Source: Salticus scenicus
Taxonomy: Eukaryota; Arthropoda; Arachnida; Araneae; Salticidae
DNA length: 64,000 nucleotides
Reading direction: 5' to 3'
Assembly (NCBI GenBank): GCA_963930645.1
Contig: OZ005648.1
Span: forward strand, 199,226,480-199,290,479
The translations under genes and the position numbers were made by a program. The notes beneath the pieces are model-generated. The model saw only the letters and a list, made by a program, of their open reading frames with translations, made no database searches and was not told the DNA's origin. Of the stretch, positions 1-12,189 are shown piece by piece; the stretch's first letter is position 1, and every line of letters starts with the position of its first letter.

Positions 1-690
1 CTCTCTCTTTTTTTTTATTTTTCACGAGCTTATTATTTTAATATAATTAATATATAAAACATTTTAAACATATGAAATGTTTGACTGGAAGATAAAGAAA
101 AAAATGCAATTCAATGGAAAATTTCGTAGAACTAATGTGAATTGAATGGTTTTAATTTTCCCACATATAAACATAAACATTTACAAATATCACACGATTA
201 CATTAACATAAAAAAATTTTTTTTTTTCAATTAAAAAATCAATTAATTGTACATAAATTATAAGGATAATTATTTATTTTTGCAAAATAAATAATTGAAT
301 TTTAAGTGGAATGATTTTTTATCATTCATTGTTTTGATAATATAGACTCAAAAAGCAATTTTAATCTGGATACAAATTTTTGATTAATGATATGTTTTGA
401 TACGGACGAAAAGAAATTTTAAAAATATTTATTTTTATACACTTTCAATTTATGAAACTCTTCTACAAAAACCAATGATAGATTTAATTTTTTTTCTCAA
501 AGAGTTGACCAGAATCTGAATATTTTCTTCATATGATAATTTCTATATAATTCAGTAGATTTATTTAATATTTCGAATGTTTGTAAAGAAACCAAAAAAT
601 ATATAGGTGTATAAACAAATAAAATATTCTTCGTGAAGAATACGCAGTGTAATTATCTGCTCTTAAACCTATCTAAAGAAATTAATTGAT
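1..690. other. AT-rich stretch, no gene seen
   Basis: Opens with a CT/T tract and is otherwise AT-rich with many stops in all frames. I see no coding, RNA or transposon signature here. Confidence 0.6.
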
Positions 691-695
691 TACAG

Positions 696-790
696 ATGGA
701 GCTGAAATCAAAGAGAATTGGAAACAAAACAGTTTATTCAAAGCACTCTCTTTTGGCCGGAGAAATTGAAAGCGGTTGTACTAATTACAG
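696..790 (+). CDS. possible small internal exon, unidentified
   Basis: A 95-base stretch is preceded by a good splice acceptor (pyrimidine-poor but ending TTACAG at 690-695) and followed by a near-consensus donor (CAG|GTAAGA at 788-796). It starts with ATG immediately after the acceptor and is open for 31 codons, rich in Lys, Ser and Gly, ending in a split codon. Composition is visibly less AT-rich than its surroundings. I do not recognise the peptide and cannot connect it to a neighbouring exon. In AT-rich DNA such paired splice sites can occur by chance, so this is a weak call; an RNA read crossing 790 would settle it. Confidence 0.25.
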
Positions 791-1029
791 GTAAGATCAA
801 AATCTACATTCCTGAATAAAATCAAAAATCATTTACCTTTGGTTGTAACCCATACACATACAAACAAAGCCAGTAGCTGGCATGATTTCTTCAAAATCAT
901 CTCATCAAGTTCCTTCTTCTTTCGAACTGTTCCACCTTCGATAAAAACTCGATGTAGGACCGAATCCGATCTAGGATCACTCAACCTGTTTATAATCCTC
1001 GCAGCATATTCGACTTTTTAATCTCTCTT

Positions 1030-1435
1030 CTCTTTTTTGGAAGGGGGAGAAAACAAAAACACACAGAGCAACACAAGATTCCGTAGCGCTCAGCTCAGTG
1101 GCGAACGCTTTTCCTCGCCACTCACCATGGCGGTAGAAGAATAGAAACACCTCTGCATCTTTAGTGGTCCGGAAGAAAATTTCACTGCTTTTCTTTCGGT
1201 TTCACTTTCGGTGGTGATGCCGAAGATACAGGGGTATGCTGATCGCCATCATTTCACAGAGAGTGTTATTCCCATTTTTTTTTCTCTCGGAGCGAGAGGA
1301 CAGACGGACGCACACGAGAACAGATGTCGCACTTCGGGGTAACCCCTGGCCGCAGTCTCCTGAGTCTCAGCCGCAGCGCGAACACCTGCCGCCATCTTTC
1401 GGGTATACGGCTAACTACTTCTCAATCCTGTAAAG
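1030..1435. promoter_or_regulatory. GC-rich island, possible promoter or first exon
   Basis: This is the most GC- and CpG-rich unique stretch in the first 12 kb. It contains many CG dinucleotides, a palindromic CTCTCGGAGCGAGAG at 1285-1299, and an ATG in good context on both strands around 1126-1131 (CCATGG). On the minus strand the ATG is directly followed by GTGAGTGG, which could be a splice donor just after a start codon. On the plus strand the reading frame from the same palindromic ATG closes after five codons. The small plus-strand ORF at 1236-1433 has no recognisable domain. A transcription start region is the simplest reading, but orientation is undecided. Confidence 0.35.
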
Positions 1436-1439
1436 AAAT

Positions 1440-2062
1440 CGGAGGAGTTAGTAATCAAACTATTTAAGGTTAAATCAATACGAAGAGAGCTAATTCAAAG
1501 AATTTAGATTAAGTTTTTAATTAAATTTTCTACACGCGCATTCATGGATTTATTTTAAAAATAAAGTTTATTATTTCTAGTAAAATTACAATATTTTCTA
1601 TCATTTGAATTATTATTCTTTGTATATTAATAATTATTATTTCGACGAAAAAATGTTTAATGTATATGTTTAAGTTGTCTATTGACTCATTATTAATTAT
1701 AATTAGAAAAATAAACTTAAATATTTTCTAAGTAAATATATTCTGAGTGATTCTTTTGGGCGTACAATGTTACTTGTTATGGAGAAATTATTTAATATAT
1801 GGGGGGGAAATAATAATGATATTGATGATAATAATAATGAGAAATTCAGTTTTTAATAAATATAAGCATTCTTTTGATAATAAAGATGAAAAGGTGATCG
1901 CTCAGTTATCAGTTATTCTTATTTATTGCATTGTATACATCATTATTCTTTTGAGGAACCTATTTAATCTTTGAAATATCTTTAAAATATCAACAAATAT
2001 CTTCCTATAAAATTTTGAAAAAATGCTTTTTTATCATTTATTGGTATTATTTCTATAACTGT

Positions 2063-2096
<34 letters not shown>

Positions 2097-2835
2097 TTAA
2101 ATTCTTTAAATAAAGTTTAACCTTAAAACTTTTTTTTTTTTTTTCAATAAATAAAATGGAATGCCAAACGAAATGTGATAATGCTTTTTTGAATTATTAG
2201 TAAACTTTATTTCTCTTATGATACATACATTTAGCTATTATGATAAATACGTTTAAATTAAAAATAAAAATAATAAAAATAAGTAAGCAAAAGATTAATT
2301 TCTATCAAAAACTTATTACTTAAACAAACAAACAAAAAAAAAGAATTAAATATCTTTAATTAACTTTAGTATTTTTTCTCTCTTACATTAATGTCATCTC
2401 TTTTTTTTAGTACAGCTGCAACTGTCAACGTAATTTAAAAGGGAAAAAAAAATCTGATAATACAAAGATCTTACGCACAGAGTTTTTGACATATAAATTT
2501 CCGCAGTCGCTTATTCGGCCTATCGGTAATTTGTGATGCAAGTTTCATTTTCCTAATTAATTTTAACTGAATGCTTGAAAAATTAATTAAAAAATATATC
2601 CGTCTCAACATTCTCGTATTAGAATATACATGTTAGCTTCTATAAAATTTTACTTTAAATATGACATCAATTATATTTATGAATCATTAATGCAATCGAC
2701 TTTTCTTTTAATATATATATATATATATAATTTTATTTAAAAAATAATAAAAATGAATTTTTAATTTGATACTTAGTTTAATTTATTGATAATAAAGTTG
2801 TTATAACTATGTCAAGCACTACAGAACTGGCGTTT
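1440..2835. other. AT-rich stretch with poly-T tracts
   Basis: Contains long T runs near 2066-2093 and 2131-2144 and an (AT)n tract at 2713-2729. The open frames are low-complexity and chance-like. No feature recognised. Confidence 0.6.
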
Positions 2836-2838
2836 AAA

Positions 2839-3018
2839 AGTAATAAGTACAAAACTTGGAATAAACACCATAAAATGCAAGAACTCGCAACAATTGTTTC
2901 GAGTCGAAAGAAAACACGACTCTTCGTCAGGTGAACAAAGTAGGCATGAATGCTGCTATGCAAACAAACGGCAACGCATGCGGTTTTTGGTGTTTATTCA
3001 AAGTTTTGTACTTATTAG
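2839..3018. mobile_element. 180-bp foldback/MITE-like element
   Basis: The left end (AGTAATAAGTACAAAACTTG, 2839-2858) is the near reverse complement of the right end (about 2989-3018), giving imperfect ~30-bp terminal inverted repeats around ~120 bp of non-coding sequence. No transposase and no unambiguous target duplication is visible, so the superfamily is not assigned. Confidence 0.6.
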
Positions 3019-3053
3019 GAGCTTGAATATCCTAAAATAATGAGACTGAACCT

Positions 3054-3240
3054 GATTTATAAAATAAATTGAATTAATTACATTCCTACTCAAAAATTTA
3101 GTAAGATTTACAAATGAATGTATCTCTGTTTTTGTTTACGTTTGCGTTTTTCTATTTCCTGATTTATAAAATAAATAGAATTAATGACACTCCAGCTCAA
3201 AAATTTAGCAAGATTTACAAATGAATGTGTTGGGATGAAT
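3054..3240. repeat. 107-bp tandem repeat, about 1.8 units
   Basis: GATTTATAAAATAAAT recurs at 3054 and 3161 (period 107), followed in each unit by TTTAGYAAGATTTACAAATG. The same unit is found again at 5959-6205 and its TTTAGCAAGATTTACAAA core forms the outer end of the large inverted repeat at 32.2-34.9 kb, so it probably derives from one mobile family. Confidence 0.7.
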
Positions 3241-3576
3241 TTAGCTATTTTAACTTAAAACAAAGTGAAGCAGAAATTCAGCCCCACCAGATACCATTGC
3301 GTTGTTAAAATTTGCATAATTATGCTAAATGGCCAGTGATAAGATGACAAAAAGCCCAGATTCATGATATTTTTTTAACACCCTTTCTCAACTTTCAATA
3401 ACAACCCAAATCCTAACACAATTTTATAGCAGTGCTGTTTATCAAGTATTAAAGTTTTATTACTATTATTTTGATACTATTGCAAATACTTCTATTAAAC
3501 TACTTTAAAACAGACCTATTCTCTCCCAGAATATATAGTAATTTAATCTTGCTCTCATAAACATCTAAAATTATCA

Positions 3577-4361
3577 TTACATAAAATAAGTTACTAGGAG
3601 AGTAAAATAAAACAGATACTTTAAACAGCAAAAAAATAAAATATTTATTAAGATTTGATACTTTGCTGTAACAATACAGACAATTACTAGTTTAAATATT
3701 GAATTTATGAGCATGGATATATTTTACATAACATAAGTATTATATTAAAATAGCTTTTGATAACAATAATAGTGGCGATGTGATACCATGTTTTAACGAA
3801 ATAGTCCCTACTTATGTCTTCTTGACATCTTAAAAGTCTTAATTATTATTTAATTTTGTAGTCATGCTCTAGAAAAAAAATAAGAAATTATATTACTTGC
3901 AAAAGGGGGGGGGGGGGAGAGAGATGTATGGAGAATACCTCCATTCCAATTGTTCTGCCAGCGCTGATAGTCGGCCGGAGATCTCGGAGAAGACGCAGCT
4001 AGGTTTCCATCATTTTTTTCTCCATCGAAGAGATCTGCTTCTTCAGGTTCAGTGTCAGGCTCCAGAGAGAGTCAGGGAAGCAAAAGCCCCAGTCTTTATC
4101 ATCTTGGCCCCTTCTTCATTTTTTGTATTAGCATATGCTAGATCTTTGTTACTGGGAGTGTTCAAAAGACACCTTTTCTATTGGCAGTTGGTTTCCTCTC
4201 ACTTTATTATGCACTTATTTCTCATTGGTCGTTCTGGTGCATTATTCCTTTTCATAGAATCCTTGCTTTTTATGTTTGGTTATTTATTTATTTTCCATTT
4301 CTGTTTGTTTTATTATACATTTATTTTCAATGTGATTAATTTTTGTGTAATTCATCACAAC
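3577..4361. repeat. ~785-bp direct duplication, copy 1
   Basis: Almost identical to 5182-5958, differing by scattered substitutions and short indels in A and G runs. It includes a poly-G tract (3904-3917), a GC-richer ~150-base core (3922-4090) and a T-rich half. The plus-strand frame from 3897 has the same start and most of its length in both copies, but its product becomes strongly hydrophobic because it reads T-rich DNA, and it has no known domain. On the minus strand the GC-richer core is open and acidic in one frame, reminiscent of a fragment of an exon; I cannot identify it. Confidence 0.8.
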
Positions 4362-4364
4362 ATG

Positions 4365-5031
4365 CCTCTTTCTCCCCCCTGTATGGAAAAGATGAATGCC
4401 CACACTTTAAGAAGGAGTACTGATGTTGAAAGTTCTTGAGTAATCATCAGTTTTTGTGAATGTCTTGCACTCTCACATCATTTTGGTTGCTGTCAGTGGT
4501 GTTGCGGTGTATATAGTTCCACATTTTGTTTTAGTATGATGGACTATAATAAGAGCATTTCACCGTTAATTGAGTTTATTTTACCAGCATTTTAAGAGTC
4601 AAATAGGTAGTGCTGGCTTGTGCTTAAGACTGATATCTTATTATTATTGTTGTAGAGTGCGTAGATGTGTGATTATGGACTTAAGATCCCTTTGCAAATT
4701 TGCCTATTCTTGAAACATATATTTATTTATATTTATAAAACATATATATCGCGAGGAGAAAAAGAAGAAGAAGAATTCATTTTGTCTAAGAAAAAAATTT
4801 TTGCCTTTTACAAAGGTGCGATTTATATATATATATAATAAACATATTTCATCATTATATATATCAAATTACATGCTGCTAGACACATATGAATTCAAAA
4901 ATTTGAATAATATTTGTTTTACTGTAAGCAAAATATAAAATTCAAAATGTTCATAATATATATAGAAAAGGAATATATACAAATCATCTTGATTAGTGTT
5001 GTGCAGAGCTTGATTAAGTTAAGTATTTACA

Positions 5032-5065
<34 letters not shown>

Positions 5066-5181
5066 CACACATATATATATAAATCTATAATATGCAAAAT
5101 ACAATGATAAATATATATTATTATGTAATGTAGCATATTCCTAGTACTAGAGTTTTTTTTTTTTTTTTTTTTTTTTTATCT
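4365..5181. other. AT-rich spacer between duplicated copies
   Basis: Holds several (TA)n tracts (notably 5034-5060) and a T run at 5153-5177 just before copy 2 of the duplication. No gene seen. Confidence 0.6.
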
Positions 5182-5958
5182 CATTACATAAAATGGGTTA
5201 CTAGGAGAGTAAAATAAAGCAGATACTTTAAACAGCAAAAAAATATTTATTAAGATTTGATACTTTGCTGTAACAAGACAGACAATTACTAGTTTAAATA
5301 TTGAATTAATGAGCATGGATATATTTTACATAACATAAGTATTATATTAAAATAGCTTTTGATAACAATAATAGTGGCGATGTGATACCATGTTTTAACG
5401 AAATAGTCCCTACGTATGTCTTCTTGACATCTTAAAAGTCTTAATTATTATTTAATTTTGTATTCATGCTCTAGAAAAAAAATAAGAAATTATATTACTT
5501 GCAAAAGGGGGGGGGGGAGAGATGTATGGAGAATACCTCCATTCCAATTGTTCTGCCAGCGCTGATAGTCGGCCGGAGATCTCGGAGAAGACGCAGCTAG
5601 GTTTCCATCATTTTTTTCTCCATCGAAGAGATCTGCTTCTTCAGGTTCGGTGTCAGGCTCCAGAGAGAGTCAGGGAAGCAAAAGCCCCAGTCCTTATCAT
5701 CTTGGCACCTTCTTCATTTTTTGTATTAGCATATGCTAATTCTTTGTTACTGGGAGTGTTCGAAAGACACCTTTTCTATTGGCAGTTGGTTCCCTCTCAC
5801 TTTATTATGCACTTATTTCTCATTGGTCGTTCTGGTGCATTATTCCTTTTCATAGAATCCTTGCTTTTTATTTTTGGTTATTTATTTATTTTCCATTTCT
5901 GTTTGTTTTATTATACATTTATTTTCAATGTGATTAATTTTGTGTAATTCATCACAAC
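5182..5958. repeat. ~780-bp direct duplication, copy 2
   Basis: Second copy of the 3577-4361 sequence. Copy 1 is preceded by the 107-bp tandem repeat, copy 2 is followed directly by it, so the boundary of the duplicated unit is tied to that repeat. This arrangement fits unequal exchange between tandem arrays, or duplication of one mobile element. Confidence 0.8.
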
Positions 5959-6205
5959 AGAATGTATCTCTGTTTTTGTTTACGTTTGCATTTTTCTATT
6001 TCCTGATTTATAAAATAAATAGGATTAATGACACGCCAGCTCGAAAATGTAGCAAGATTTACAAATTAATGTATCTTAGTTTTTATTTACGTTTGTGATT
6101 TCAATTTCCTGATTTATAAAATAAATAGAACTAATGACACGCCAACTCAAAAATTTAGTAAGATTTACAAATGAATGTACCTCTGTTTTTGTTTGCGTTT
6201 GCGTT
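5959..6205. repeat. 106/107-bp tandem repeat, about 2.3 units
   Basis: The GATTTATAAAATAAATAG motif begins at 6005 and 6111 (period 106), each followed by the TTTAGYAAGATTTACAAA motif. Same family as 3054-3240. Confidence 0.7.
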
Positions 6206-8060
6206 TTTAAATTTAAAAAGGCCGTTTGATGAAATTTTGTTATATTTTGCAAATAAAAACAACCGGACTCTCACCTTTTCAGTGAAGATTGGGCTATAAT
6301 AATTAGGAAGTCGACAACAAATTGTGCAAAATATTTAAAGAAAAAAAAATAGTTTTTCCGATGACCCTGTTGTATCATCAAGAGAGATAAATAGCCTGTA
6401 ACTGCAGTAAGTTTTAATATAGACACTATACAGTTTTTGAAGCATTTGTGCAACAATAGCGCATCAAATAAATAACCTTTTTTTTATGATTATTATTTTA
6501 AAAACCTGAAAAATTTCAGCATGTTTATTTAATTTAATTTATTATTATTATTATTATTCAATGTTTTCGACGAAATGTAGCACCACTTTCTGATTAAAAA
6601 AAAAAAAAATCAAAATTATGTACAATAATAGGAGTACAAAGATATTAAATATCCTATGACTTATAGGCATTTGTATCAAAAGTAGTTCAACTGCGCATGT
6701 GAAAACGATAAAAAATCTTTTTTTGCAAAGATTGATAGTCCATTGCACAAGCTAACTCATACTAAAGCCCTGTCAGTATCGTAAAATCCGTATTCGGAAA
6801 GATATAAGTAAAACACTAATTTTTTTTTTTTTCATTTATTGAATAAAACTGAATTTTTCTGAAGTTGACATTCGCGAATAGCTGTTTTCAATATAAGCCA
6901 ATAGCACACAAAATTTAAATACACATACATATGAATATATAAACACATATTAATATTTTAAATGCACATACATATTTACAAAAAAAAAAAAAAAAGTCCT
7001 GTATATTGTAATAAATTTTATTTTATACTTTGCAACAAAAAACGTTTTGCATGATTTCTTAAATTTATAATTTTTACATAAATAATAATCTGTTATTTAA
7101 TTTAGTATAATTATTCATTGACATATGATGAAAAGAGAAGTTTGAGAATGTTTCCTTGTAAGTAAAAAAGAAATATTCAATAACTAAAAAACTGAGTTTT
7201 ATGCAAATATTTTTTTTATTTTATGATATTTGTCAAGGATTTTTGTATGAGTTAACTTATGTATTTAGTTATTTAATTTTGAAAATAATAATGATGATGA
7301 TGATAAATTTTTATCGTTCCCACATCTTTTTTTTTTTTTTTTTTCCCATTTCCATTTGATGAAATTTTCTTATATTTTAATAAGAAAAAAAAAAAGAGAG
7401 AGAGAGAGAGAAAAGAATGGGATCCTCGGGAACAATTTCTATGAACAATTTGTTGTCGATTTCCTAATTATTGTAACCCCTTCACTGAAAAAGATAAGAA
7501 TCCTTTTCTTTTCATAAAAAGAAAATATCACCAAGTGGTAATGGTGAAAAGGGAGTCTGTAAAAAAATTATAAATAAAATTATACACTACAATCGGAATA
7601 CAACCGTATTAAGGCATTTGTATGAAAATTGATTTAACTGCATATGTGCAAACTATATTTTATTTATTTATTTATTCATTCATTGTTATTTATTATTTTT
7701 ATTTATTTTATTTATTTATTTATTTATTTGCGTAATATGATTGTGCAAGCTAACTTATAATACTAAAAGCCCTCTCAAGTATCGTAAAATTTCGGATAGA
7801 TATACGCAAAATCCTAAATTGCTTTTCAGTTTTGGGATAAAATTATTTTTTTCTTAAGGTGACATTCGCAAGTGGCTGTTTTCAATACAAGTCAATGATA
7901 ATTACACATCAGTACATAAAGATGCCTTAATACTTTGAATACACATCCATATTTGTAAATGAATTAAAATGTGTTATGTATATTGCAAATCATTTTATTT
8001 TACACATTATTACAACACAAACACTTTTTCATGATATCTTAAATAAGTAATTTTTACATA
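6205..8060. repeat. two diverged, opposed copies of a dispersed family
   Basis: A block at about 6275-6330 (CAGTGAAGATT, AATTAGGAAGTCGACAACAA) reappears in reverse complement at about 7440-7490. Motifs shared with the inverted repeat at 32.2-34.9 kb are also seen (the CAACTGCGCATGTGAAAACGA region near 6690 and a similar stretch near 7635). Arms are old and interrupted by poly-T, (GA)n and TTTA-type simple repeats. No coding capacity. Confidence 0.5.
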
Positions 8061-8350
8061 AATAATTATCTGTTGTTTAATTACCGCTATATGACATCCC
8101 TCTTTAACTTAACTATTCATTTTATTTATTTATTTATTTTTTATTTATTTTTTTTTTTTTTTTTTTTTTTTTGGGGGGAAATAGAGATGAGAATTGGACT
8201 ATACAATAAATAGCCATTTACACCTAGTTTCGGTTTCAACTCATCGCAATATTTTTTGCCAAAAAAAAAAAAAAAAAAAGTTTAACCTATTAGCAAGAAA
8301 TACATTTTTTTATGAAACCAAGTTCAATTTTTTAAAGCTGAAATTTACAT

Positions 8351-8403
<53 letters not shown>

Positions 8404-9365
8404 CAAACAATAGATTGAAATTTTAATAGATTACATGTTTATGTAACAGATTACAGAACAGTGATTTTATTATAAAAGTATTCTATGTTATCAGAAGTAC
8501 TGTTATTAATATTTTTAATATAACTAAAAAATAAAATTACCTGCTATGTACCTATGCATAGTTATTAAGGAAAAAAACAAAAAAATTTTGCAATAGAATA
8601 ACATGCTCCTGTATAAGTCCTCAATTTGTAAAAGTTCATCAGAAAACAGGTGCACAGCAGGTTATAAAATTACACAAATTTCACTGTATATCTATAACAA
8701 CCAAAGGATTGGATCTAGAACTGCTTTTACTTAAAACGGATTGGAAAACTATTTTTACATATTTGATTGTACTAATTACAGTGTGTTCAAAAGATCGATA
8801 AACACACACACACACACAAACGAAAAAAAAAAATGTTTTGTTAGGAATACAAAAATTCTGTTAATTCAACCAAATTTTTTTGTTGTCTCAGCAAAAGTTT
8901 TGTTACCAGATTCAAAAGGAGCACATTGTTCACTCAGTGGCTGTTTACAGAGACACCTATGACGTAGCTTATCAGACTATCCAGTGACACTAAGTCTTGT
9001 TTTAACAACACTGTTTTGGTCAATCGAAGCAAATTGATTTGGTTAACTGTACAAAATTATTGTTAAAATGACAAAATAAATCTACAAAATCAGTCAACAA
9101 AATAAATTTCATTTTCCTGAACAAAACATTTTATCTTCTTTTTTTTTCTTTTTTTTTTTTTGTAAAGGTATTATAGAAGTCTTGACCTCGTATTTTATTC
9201 TTTTAACGTTCATTTAACATACAGTATAATTAGCAAAGTCACGGAAAAATAGAGTATAGAATTTTATAAAATCAATTAAGATTTTCAAATATATTTGAAA
9301 TATATGTATATATTCAAATTCAAATATATTTGAATTCAAAGATACAAATATAAATAATTTTTTTT
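8060..9365. other. AT-rich stretch with simple repeats
   Basis: Includes TTTA repeats and a T run ending in GGGG (8124-8178), A runs near 8262-8279 and 8825-8832, and a (CA)n tract near 8802. ORFs here run through simple sequence. No gene recognised. Confidence 0.6.
8354..8402. repeat. (TA)n microsatellite
   Basis: About 24 uninterrupted TA dinucleotides. No further structure. Confidence 0.95.
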
Positions 9366-10500
9366 AAGTAGTTAATTAGAAATGGTATTATTACATAAGT
9401 TTCCGCGTTATTAACCCTCATATAAAAATATTTTTTCCCGCAATGACATGTAACGTTGTTGTAAAGCAATGCAAGAAGCTTTGTAAAAGTAATATTTTTT
9501 ATTCGCAAATCAAGAAATTCTAAAATACAAAGTTAACACTGAACATTTTGAATATTGTAAATATTTTATTTTCGGGAAAAAAAATCCTTTCAAAAATTTT
9601 CAGTTTGGCTTATTATAAATTAAAAATTGTAACAACATTTGGTTTATTAAGAATTATAATTTGATTTTTAATTCCGTAGTCAATATCATCCAGACATTCA
9701 ATGTTTAAACAGTTAATGAGAAATGATAGAATCATTGGAAATTTTCGCATTTCTAACCAACATAATCTGTAAAACTGTTTTTCCCACAACGACTATATGG
9801 ATGTCGTAAAGCAGTTTCAAGAGCTTTGTATACAAGTAATATATTTTATTCGCAAACCAATCTATTCTAAAATGCTACAGAGTTAACACTGATCATTTTG
9901 AACATTGTAAACATTTTATTTTCGGCAAAAAATTCTTTCAAAAATTTTTAGATTATAGTTTGGTTTTAATTTCATAGTTAATTTCGTCCAGGCAGTCAAT
10001 GTTTAAACAGTTAATGGAAAATTATAAAATGACTGCTCGTTTTCGCATTTCTAATCAACATAATCTGTAAAACTTTTTTTTTTTTTTTTTACAATGATTG
10101 TATCGATGTCGTAAAGCAGTTTCAGAAGATTTGTATTAGTAATATTTTCTATTCACAAATCAATCGATTCTAAAATACTCCCACATTCACAACGATACTT
10201 TCGAATAATCTAAATATTTTATTTTATTTACGGTAAAAAATCCTTTGAAAATTTTTCATATTATAGTTTGCTTTTTAATTCCGTAGTCAATATCATCCAG
10301 ACATTCAATTTTTAAACAGCTAATTACAAATGATGGAATCATTGCAAATTTTCGAATTGCTAACTAACATACCTGTAAAACTGGTTTTCCCAGAACGATT
10401 ATATTGATGATGTAAAGCGATTTCAGGAATTTTGTAACTAATAATTTTCATTCGCAAATCAATTGATTCTAAACTTATCCCAATGCTACATAAATTAATT
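9366..10500. repeat. tandem array of ~300-bp units, about 4 copies
   Basis: A diagnostic stretch (TTCGCATTTCTAAYCAACAT, then TCTGTAAAACTG) recurs near 9400 (diverged), 9746, 10042 and 10350, and each is followed by a TTCGCAAAYCAATYSATTCT block and a poor-G/C tail. Spacing is ~340, ~300 and ~308 bases. The units are diverged by substitutions and indels, so the array is old. No coding frame is conserved between units. Confidence 0.75.
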
Positions 10501-11164
10501 TTAAATACAGTGAAGTGGGGTAAGTGTAGCATCGTTATCGTTTTGCCGTAGTTCGACTTTGACCTCATTTTGTTCATTTGCTATTATACTTCTGTAAATT
10601 TTTAGTCAAACTTTAATTAATTGGCTTTTTAAAAAATGTTATTGGCTTTTATAGCTTTACAATATGCAACTTAAATAAAAAAAATTATGAAACTTATGTT
10701 TTTCGTGGTACCTATTGCCCCATAGTTTGGCGCAAGTGTAACCTCGGCTTGAGATATTTAGAAAACAAAACTGAAAAAGTAAAGCAAGATTAGTATGTTG
10801 GGGTCGCCACAAGACTTTCTTCTATATTTTTCTAAAGAAATTCACTCAGACAAAATATTTATTAAAACTGTTGTTGTCGTGGCCAAGCAAGTGAAAGCTT
10901 AGGTGGAGCCAAAAACGTGGAAAATGAGGGCTGCCAGGTCTGGAGCCTGGGGACTGTAAAAAGTATCCTGTGGTGACTCGCCAAGCTGAAAAAGAAAGGC
11001 ATTTAAAGCTGTTATTTATTAAAATTATCTACCATAATGAAAATGCAAATGCTTTTCATCACAAAAAAAAAAAAAAAAAAAAAAAAAAAACTGACACTAA
11101 ATATAAGAAAAGAAAAATTGTTTTATTCTCTATAAATAAAGTCTTTAAAAATACGATTTCGTAA
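10500..11164. other. unassigned stretch with poly-A tract
   Basis: Contains a less AT-rich block at 10700-10980 with no recognised protein, and an A run at 11062-11090. Nothing else supported. Confidence 0.5.
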
Positions 11165-12160
11165 TTGTTATCTCATGTATCAAGTTTCGTACAATTATAT
11201 GCCATAGAAGTTCTCGAGGAAAATTTCAGTATAGCAGCGCCATTTATTGGCTGATATGCATCCAAATTGAATCAGCATAATATCATATAATGACCTTCTT
11301 ACATATCAAGTTTTGTTTTATTATACGCAATAGAACCTGAGATATAACTTTCCCTGAAAGCGCGAAAATCGACGTATAACAACGCCACTTTTTCAGATAT
11401 TGTCACCAAAAGTTTTTGGACGCTAATCTATGTTGAGGTGCATCTGCATATAAATTTATATACAATTCTGTGCAGTAGTTCCTGAGATATAGCCTTCCCT
11501 GAAACTGTGGCAATTGTGATATAGCAACGCCACCTGTTAAGAAATTCACACCAAAAGTTGATTGGCAGTAATTTAGGTCAAGGTACATTTGCATAAAAAT
11601 TTATATGCAATTTTGTGCCGTAGTTTCTGAGATACAGCCGCCACAAAATTTTTGTCACACATATAAACACACATATACAGACAGACATTTTCTAAAAATG
11701 GTCAAGTCGTGTTCTAGTCCTCTCAAAATGTGTAAATCTATCGAAAACTAGAAGTAGAAAACTTTTACTTAACAAGTATAGCGATGGTAAAGCTTAGAAT
11801 TTTGATCGAGTACTTTATCCGAGAGAGAAATATAAGCAATTTTTCAAACTTCTAAAACTATCAGTATATCATATTTTATTTGGTTCTTTAAGGCTAAATA
11901 TAACAAAGAAATTTTCAAACAAACGTACAGGCTGACTATTAGGTCCATATTTAGCTTATCAGTTGAGTTAAAAGCCGCCGAAGTCACACTCAACTGGTGG
12001 TTACATTTATCACATTTCGTATTGGAAATTAATTCTTGAATAGGCTTTAGTTCTTGAGCTAGAGCTTCCATAAATTTTTGTCCCACACGAACAGACAGAC
12101 ATTTATTTAAATTGGTCAAATCGTGTTCTGGAGTTTTCAAAAAGTGTAAACTCATTCAGA
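11165..12160. repeat. dispersed repeat with ~125-bp internal units
   Basis: Units share TATCAAGTTTYGT, a stretch like GATATAGCCTTCCCTGAAA, AGCAACGCCACCTG and TGCATCCAAATTGA, and repeat about every 125-145 bases between 11179 and 11640. The block ends with a CAGACAGACATTT motif and TGGTCAARTCGTGTTCT (11680-11725), repeated at about 12090-12130. Other members lie at 22740-23027/23922-24235 and 25330-25816, where younger transposons have landed in them. Class unknown; no ORF. Confidence 0.65.
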
Positions 12161-12189
12161 ATCGGAATAATAGGATCAAGTCCAAGATT

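Noticed and set aside
3897..4439. 180-codon plus-strand frame
   Set aside because: Present in both duplicated copies but becomes a hydrophobic product of T-rich DNA, with a different C-terminus in each copy; no domain and no codon bias.
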